From Zoroaster sp. YZ-2022 (taxonomy: Eukaryota; Echinodermata; Asteroidea; Forcipulatida; Zoroasteridae), in assembly GCA_029582265.1 (NCBI GenBank), contig CM055834.1, positions 1,364,001 through 1,428,000 on the forward strand: a stretch of DNA of 64,000 nucleotides, in the 5' to 3' direction. Made by a program: the position numbers and the translations under genes. The notes below the pieces were generated by a model. It worked only from the letters and a program-made list of their open reading frames with translations, made no database searches and was not told the DNA's origin. The first letter of the stretch is position 1. Every line of letters starts with the position of its first letter. Below, one piece after another: positions 51,801-60,800 of the stretch.

Positions 51801-54800
51801 GGAACCAGTCCAGGGATTATACCGTAACTCCGTCTGTTGTTGCGCCATGGGCAAAGCCTGGGGAAGCGTGGGCCAGTGTATTGCCTGTCCCCTACCTGGC
51901 ACAAGTATGCTTGATTTTTATCTGTTTATCTGTATGTTCATTTGTGTGTTTGTGTGGTTTGTCATCCCATCCCATCCCATCCCATCCCATCCCATCCCAT
52001 CCCATCCCATCCCATTATGGGAAACTCAATCGCCTTTTACATTCATACAAAAAAAAATCACAACAATTATGCATCATGAATTGACTTGTATTGGTAAGCA
52101 ACTAATTGACCAATCAGAGTTGAGTCAGAATGTACTTTATGAATAATCATGAGATGTAAATACTTAAGTAGCGTTGCTATTTTTCTTTATAAAGACCTTG
52201 TATAACTACATCACAGGTCACCAGCATGCACGTTTGCGACACCGTCATTTTTGTGATCGGCTTCCTCACAAGAAAAAAAAGAAGCGCACTGCTTGACTGT
52301 ATAACGTTTACTACATACACATTCAGAGCAACAACTTCGACATCATTTCTGAAAAAGGAGCGAACTATTATTCCCGTTAGGCACTAAAGACGTATTTAAT
52401 TGGTGATTATTTCTTCTGTTACAGATGAATACAATGCCTTGTGCCCACGGGGCGATGGCTTGGCGGACACCAGGCCGGTGTCGGAACTCATGGATGGATC
52501 CATAGTGCTTATTGGTAAGAACAAACTATCGGGCCGTGATCTGTGAAAACAAAAATACATACCTTGGTTTTCTACTCCTGATAAGAATTTCTAGGAAGAA
52601 GAGAAGGTGGAACAGAGAGTGTCGAACAGAGAGTGTCGCCCAAGAGCCTCAGCATTTGGCCATTTTTTACCTAGTCTCATAAAAATGTGTGCCTCATTTT
52701 TTGACTAACTTCAACAGGACGACTCGATTTTAACAATCACCTACTGCAAAGTGGCGTCAAATTCTGGACTACTCTTCTTTTTTTTTATAGCAATGAAATC
52801 AAAGTCTCTCATATTCGGGCAACATTCATTAGAGATCTCATCTACTCCACACAGACCTGCGATTTCTCAGGATTTTTTACAAATTTCCCTTTGCCTCAAA
52901 ATTTTCTTGAAAGAAGAGAAGTAGCCACCAAGGAAAGAAAGAAGTAGCCTGTGTTGTGTCCAAATCTATTGTTTCTTGTTTGTGGGGATGTGGAGAGTCT
53001 TTAACTCCTCCAAAATTAAACATCCAGGAGGTTGAGGGGGCTTTGCCCTCTAGACCAAAGGGAGACCCAGGCCTGATACCCACAGGAGGTTCAGGGGGCT
53101 TTGTCCTCTAGACCAAAGGGAGACCCAGGCCTGCTACCCACAGGAGGTTCAGGGGGCTTTGCCCTCTAGACCAAAGGGAAAAACCCAGGCCTGATACCCA
53201 TTTTTCAGGAATTGGTACTTTTTGTCAAATCACACTCCTGACTCCATTGCCTATTTCTTGTAATGACTGTCTGATCTTCATTGATGAAGAAATTGACCAT
53301 GTCATTACCATTGTTGACTCATTAACACACATGCCACCTGATCCTTGATGTACCATTGACCAAGATCACCACACATAAAGAGCACATGACCAGTTTAGAG
53401 AAAATCCTGTATTATTTTCCCCCATGTTTGTGGTACATAGTTATAGAGTGGTTGTAAAGAGTGAATTCGGATCTTTCTAATGTTGTAGGCAAAACTCCAG
53501 GTTGCTTTTATAGAAATGGGATAGATGTGTCATTGAAAAAAAACAAAAAAACACTTGCCTCTGGTTACACCAACCCCTCTCACCATTCATTCCCCCTCCG
53601 ATCTGTCAGGGGTGCTGACTCACATCATTGAGGGCAGACAAAAAAAAAACATGGGTTCAGTATTTCATTGAGGCATGATTTGTTCCATTTATATAAATTG
53701 AAACATTTGATATACCGTTTGATTCCAGACATCAACGAGTGCAACGTTTTCCTGGATGCGTGCTCCAATGGTAATTGCCGTAACATGATCGGTAGCTTCG
53801 CCTGCGAGTGTGACATGGGATTTGCCCTGGACCAGTACAACTACTACTGCGTGGGTAAGTCGTCAGATAAAGACCCCCTGCTACTGACTGAAGGATCTTC
53901 TATATCCAAAGTCCACAACCCACCCCAGACTGAGGGATCTCCTACATCCTAAGTCAACCACCCTCCCTCCCCCTGTGCTTGTTAACAACTGATTCAGTTT
54001 AGTGAGTACACACTCCTCTCCCGCTTAATCTTCAGAAAGTCATTTTTGGTCTCTTTCACCGAGGAGCATAAGTAGATTACATGGAGATGAGCTGGACGTG
54101 TCTAATCATTTTTTATCCTTCCTCCTTTCTCATTTGTCCGTGACTTCACACAGATATTGATGAATGCCGCATCGCCTTCGGCGCCTGCGGTAATGGTACG
54201 TGCGAGAACCGTCGCGGCGGCTTTGTGTGCAACTGCAACGATGGCTTCGAGGCCTCTATGATGATGCAGATGTGCATGGGTGAGTTTACTGTTAAAAAAC
54301 GACATTTTATTTTTTATTTGTTTTGAAGTTCGTAATAGTAATTATACATTTTTTTTTCTGTACTCTTATTTTTGGGAATCAGGCACGTAGGAAGATGATT
54401 TTGGCAGGGGGGAGGGGCTAAGTTTTATCAATGATATTTATCTGGTTGCTGACCATCTTATACATCCCCCTGTAATCAAAAATATGTATTTTTCAATTGA
54501 ATGTCATTTTTTTAAGGGGACCAGACACCCCCTCCACAGCATCATTTCAGGGGGGCCAGTGCCCCCCCCCCCTGGTTCCTACATGCCTGGGAATTTATGT
54601 TAAACTATATACTTTATACAAAAGGAAAGAAAATGACACATAACTATTTTATACAGTCATGTTGTAGTATATTTTGAAAAAGTTTTCCTTTAGGAGAGCA
54701 GATCTTTCAATGCATAAACTAATTGTATTTTGATGTTATATTTCCAAGACTAAAGTATGTTGTTAATTAACCACAGTGAAATTCAGCCTTTGGGATGCCT

Positions 54801-57800
54801 ATATAGACCCTTAATTAATAAACCAGTAATAAAAAATAATAATAATTACTCATCGAATCGGATCACTTCAATTCACGCACGTAATCGACATTGCAGATAT
54901 TGACGAGTGCACCAGTATCGCTGGTATCTGCCGAGGAGGTCAGTGCATCAACACGGCCGGCTCCTTCCAGTGTCTCTGCCCCCCGGGCCAAGAGCTTTCT
55001 GAAGACAGACGGGCTTGCAAAGGTAGGAACAAGTCTCTGTTTCATCTTGTCACTGTCTATAGACTAGTCCCCTGTCTTTATCCTGTCGAGGATACAGACA
55101 GGCTCCTGGCGTACCATTCAAGGGATTTCATTGGATACATTGTGCCGAAGATCTGACGTCACGCTTCGAGGCTCCGCGCACGAGCTACTAACCAAGGTCA
55201 AAGTTGAATCTCGGGGAAAACATGGCCAGTATCTGGCGTAATTCACAAGCCTCAAAGCGTGACGTCAAATCTTCAGGCTAGTCGCTGTCTTGAGTTTTAA
55301 AGTCAGTATACACTTTTTGGGTAAAAATTACTTGTAAAGGCTTCCACACTTTATAAGAATCGCGATATATATGCATACTACTCAAAACAATTTAGGGAAC
55401 ACCGGATTTTTAACATCAAATAGGTTTGAAATGTTCCATGAGCCGCCGGGATTTTCATTTGCAACTCTCCCTTTCAGTAGTCATGTCATGAAATGTGTAA
55501 ATCACTACATGCATCCTTTATCATCTGTTTCATTGTGCAGTTGTTTCTCATCAATTCTGTGAGACATTGTGTTATATCTGAAATAAATGATCTTGCTTTA
55601 ACTGAGATTATTCCGGTGTTCCCTAAATTGTTTTGAGTAGTATATAATAAAAATCACCCTATAAGAATGTTGGCTTTCTCATTGTTCAGAATCCAGCGTT
55701 GAATTTCTGTCTTCAGATGATAGAAATTTTGGAAATGATTTCACTGTAAATATTACTTTTAACGATAACACCTGAGACAGAAATATTTCAAGGGATGTTT
55801 GATACTTTGGGGAAATTATAGGTCTCTCTCTAACTCGCCCTAGCATGCCTAGTGTGTCCCCGGTACTGTGCGGCGAACGTACGGTCGGCCTATGGTCAAC
55901 TTACGGTCGGTGTCTGTTGCCGTGGGAATGGCAGTTTGTTGGTTTTTGTCACAAACGAGTTATTTTCACTTATCCACAGACATTTACTTATGATAACTGA
56001 CGAGTTGACGAACTGATGAAAAAAAAAAAGACGATAAAACAACGTAGATAAACTGAAGACTTGAATTGCAAAAAAGGCGGCACACACACACAATGAGTAA
56101 CTGCTATCATGGACTTTCAGGAAAGCATACTCCTTCCTCAATTTGAAGCGTAAATAATTTCACTTTTCTTAAAAGTGATAGCACCTCAGACAAAACATAT
56201 TTCTAGGGAAGATTGATACCATTGTAAGGGGTCCGAGGGCACTACTTTAATGAGTTGGACGCAGGTTCAAGGATTTGAGGCTGGTGGCTCATTAACTCAT
56301 ATCTCTTAGCTTATTTATTGTACCGCACGAGTGACCTAACCTGCACAAACTAATAAAAGTTGTGCAGGAGTGATAATGAAAAGGAAATCAGATTTAGTAC
56401 ATGTGCATATAATGAATAAGCTCGATTAGGGGATCAATTCCTTAACTTAAATGGAAATTAGAAATAGAGTTAGATGCGACCCATTCATAAGTAAATTAAT
56501 ATTCAATTCCAATCAGGTTCGCTGCTAAACACTCTAGAAATGGGGGCCTAATGCTCTACATCTTAAAATGGTGATAAAACCTAATTTGACTATTTGTCTA
56601 GCCTGTATGCACAAATTACATCACTTAATTCTAACCACTGCTTTATACTTATATTTACGAATCATAACTCAAAACTAGCAAATCTCCTTAAAGTTTAAAC
56701 CATAGCAGTCTACAACAGCCAATTCTATATTTATCTACTCCTTAAACTAGAGTAACAATGACATGCCAATGAGAAGTTTCCCGACAACACAAGGCAAAAA
56801 GGCATAGGTTCACTAACATTCAAAAGCCAGCTTTTCTTACACACACATATACACAAACTATCACACACACCCATACCCCATTGCCTAAATGTTGTCAGTA
56901 ACCACAGACATGACAAAGCCACTACCACATTAACATCTTATTTGAATTAATAATTGTGACTCCAACTACAAAAACACAACTATGCACAGTCCCAACAGTG
57001 GGCGCATATGCGTTTCTATAGATCCCATTAACTCATGTGTGTCTTACACAATGCCTACACATTACATAAATTCCTTTCACTTTTCTCAATTTTTCTTATC
57101 CCAAAATCACTCTTTTTATAAAGAGCATAAACTACAAATTATAATAGCAGTGCCCTATGACTATTGAAGAATATAATAAAGTAATGGATGGGTCTTTATC
57201 ACTCTAATTTACTTATGATATTTAAGGATAAAAATCAGATTAAAACTTTGATAAAATTTACCTAATAAAGGTTGTGCAGGAGTAGTGACCTTCAAGTTAA
57301 GTAGGTCAGTCAGCCACACTTGAGCAACTTAAAACAAAGAGCGCCACCATTGATCAGTATGTGCTTAGTGCCTGCATTAATATAATGCACTATAGAGACA
57401 TACAAAACATCTAAACTGCAGTAAAAACAACTAACTATTGAAGTAGCAAAGTGGAAAACATTAATATCAATTGAATTGGAAAATTGGAGGATTATGTCAT
57501 ATTAAAACAACACTTGAATGACTAGGTAAGTAAGTACGGCTCCTCACACCATCATCAGCTTTTTTACATCAAGTAATTTGTCGCATCAGTGCAACAGGGT
57601 CGTATCATAGTTACGACCTTGTTGCAGACATGGTTTTTTGCTCAGTGCAACAAGGTCGTATCTTTTTACAGAGTTCCAGGATGAACACGCAAAACCTATG
57701 GAAGAAGATACGACGTTGTAGCACTCAATTGTTTTAATGTATGCAAATTTATGCAGTTTTGCGCATATGAACTTGTTGCATTTTTTAGATACGACCTTGT

Positions 57801-60800
57801 TATTCTGACAGGACAAATTTTTACATTGAAGTTCACTTTTTTTTGAATAACCAAACTTACCCTTAATAAACAAGTCCAAAACTATCTTAAAAACTTTTTT
57901 GCTCAAAAGTGACAACTTGTCAATATATGTTTAGGTATAGGTTTTAAAACCTTTTTCTTCATTTCACTCATTGTCTGTGATTTTATTTTTTTTGACAGAT
58001 ATCAATGAGTGCACTCGTGGGAACGATATATGCTCTAACGGTCACTGCATGAATATGGTGGGTGACTTCAGATGTATGTGTAACCCTGGCTTCAGACCGA
58101 GTATGAACTTCAAGGCCTGTGAAGGTATGTTCTTGAACAAAATTGACATTTGCCCTTGGAAGTGATTATTGAAGCTCTGACTGTGTTTTGTATTTGTCTA
58201 TTGTCTTTTGTGGAGTGCCATGGTCGAGCGGTTTAGTGCATCGGATTTGTGTTCTGATGGCCGAGTCGTCTGAATGTGGGTTCGAATCCCAGCCGCAACC
58301 GGGGTGCTTCTGTCCTTGAGCAAGACACTTTACCATAAATGCTTCTCTCCACCCAGGATTAAATGGGTACCTGTGAGGGCAGAGTTGGTTGTTGTGTTTG
58401 AATAGCCCATATGCGCTGAAATGGCAGCAATTGAGCTGTATACTCCCCAGGGAGCTGAGATGGTTTCAGGAAGGATTTATGAACCTGATGAGCAGGGGTG
58501 ATAATGTAATGCGCCTTGAGCACCAGTTTGGTGGATACGTGCGCCATATAAGTCCACATTATTATTATTATTATTATTATTATTTTGTGATGGTCGCCTT
58601 GTCTGTATTTTATGTTTGTAAGTTTTTGTGTTTTAACTTTCAATCCTGCAGGGTGATATTTGGTTTGGTCTGGGGCTGTTGATCTCTCTTTTTCTCAGTT
58701 GTTCGTTCGTAATTTTCTATGAAGCGTTGTAATTTGTATAAAGCTTTGTGATATTTACCTGTGAAATTTATAGTAAATGAAATGAATGAAATGATTAGGC
58801 AAGGTAACGGAAACTTGTTTGCATCATTTCATCCTACTCTCATTTAACACAATTTCTTTTTGAGAGAACGCAAGGAATGTGTTTTGGGCCGGGGGTAACC
58901 AACACGTCTGTTTTCATATTTCTGTTGTTCAGTCTTGCACAGGCACGACGACAATCTTTTACCGTGAAAATACCCGAAAAGGTCATTGTGCCGTGAAAAT
59001 GTTGAGAGTCTAATAATTCACAGCAATTTCATGGCGACAGAAAACTTGGAAACGCTACAAAAATTACTGGGATTTCGGCACTGTGAAAATGCCGTGAAAA
59101 CGCTGTGAACTTCTCTCGGCAGTTTCCTGCCAGCTCATAAACTCTTCTCTATCGTTGACTATTTTGTATGTGGTGGTAATCCACCGTCAGTCTAGGGTAT
59201 AGTTAGTCTGGGTCTGGAAATCTCCATGTCTGCATTACGAAGAAGACATTGAATGGGTTGATTTGATTATTGTCCTCCACTGACATACCTATAAAGCACT
59301 GTATACTCAGTAGACTCAGGGGAAACTCCTTCTTCACAGGTGACTCGGGTGGGATTTGAACCCACGTCAGGAGGTTCGTGTGCTTGAGTTCTTCCCAAGT
59401 TGCCTGTCATGGAGTTAGTTTTTTTAATATCCCGATACAAGGATTTCCTTAACTGAAATTTAATGTGCTTATTATGAATTTGTACCAAGTTCTGATTAAA
59501 CGTTATAGACCTTATGCACATGACGTCATTTCAGTAGGGCGCCCTCGGCTAGAGGTCAAAAGAAGGTTGCTCATTGGCCCAATATGTGCGCCGCGCATGT
59601 ATAGATGTGCGTTTTCCATTGTTTCATCATCGTTTTACCTCTAAGATGGCGGCGTGATGACGTCAACGCATAAGGTCTATTCAAGTTTGCACAAAGACGA
59701 GCTACTTTGTTTCTCCAAACTCGACTTAAAGGGACAATATCATCACGATCAATGACAGGGCATGGAATCGGGGTGCTAGTTTTAGATTAATTCAGTGACT
59801 GAAAATAAAACCCCACGTGATAAGGGTCATATTACCGTTGCTGCTGCATAAATGAGCCAGTATTTTTCAGTCACTGTGTTCATCTTAAACTAGGACACAG
59901 ATTCCATGCCCTGTTGAAAGTCTGCTCTGATCGTGACGATATTGCCACTTTAAACTCGGTGACTGAAAATAATACCCCACATGATAAGGTCATATTACCG
60001 TTGCTGCTGCATAAATGAGCCAGTAATTTTCAGTCACTTTGTTCATCTTAATCTAGGACACCGATTCCATGCCCCGTTGAAAGTCTGCTCTGCTCCCTTT
60101 AACTCTGTATTTCTTTCAAACAAATTGTTTTAAAACAAATTGTTCTAGTCCAAAGTTACCTTATTTTTTGTTAATAGGCCACTTTGTCATGATACATCAC
60201 TCAGAATGTTACCTTTTTTCCCCCCCACCTAGATATGAACGAGTGTAGTACGGACAACGGAGGTTGTGAGCAAACATGCGTTAATACACCCGGTAGCTTC
60301 AACTGTGTCTGTGATATTGGCTACGGTCTGATGCACGGACAGAGGCACTGCAGGGGTAAGACAGTATTTCCAATAACAGCAGGCAGCAGGGCCCAATTTC
60401 ATGCAGCCGCTAAGCAGCCGATTCTTTTTGCTTACTGTACGTTTTTCATTTCATAGTGCTGCCAACTGCTAAAAGCGTTAGAGGAAAGGCACGCTAACTT
60501 GCCGGCCGTTACTTCTAGCAAATGAGTGATGCAACAATACAAATTCATGGTGAACGCGCACGCGCCGCTCTGAATTTTCTTGCTGGCCTGTGAAATACGC
60601 TCGTGCTTCAGCAAAGTTTTCTGCTGTAGTTAGCACGAAAATTTGCTTACCGGTAAGCAGCGCGATGAAATTGTGGGCGTAGATCGTTGGCATTCAAGTC
60701 GCCTTTATTGTTGCAGTTAGGAATTCAGTGCAGGCCTGGGATGTTCTATCTTGTATAGGGGCAGGGAGACTTTTCCTGAGTAAAGGGGCTCTTCCATTTG

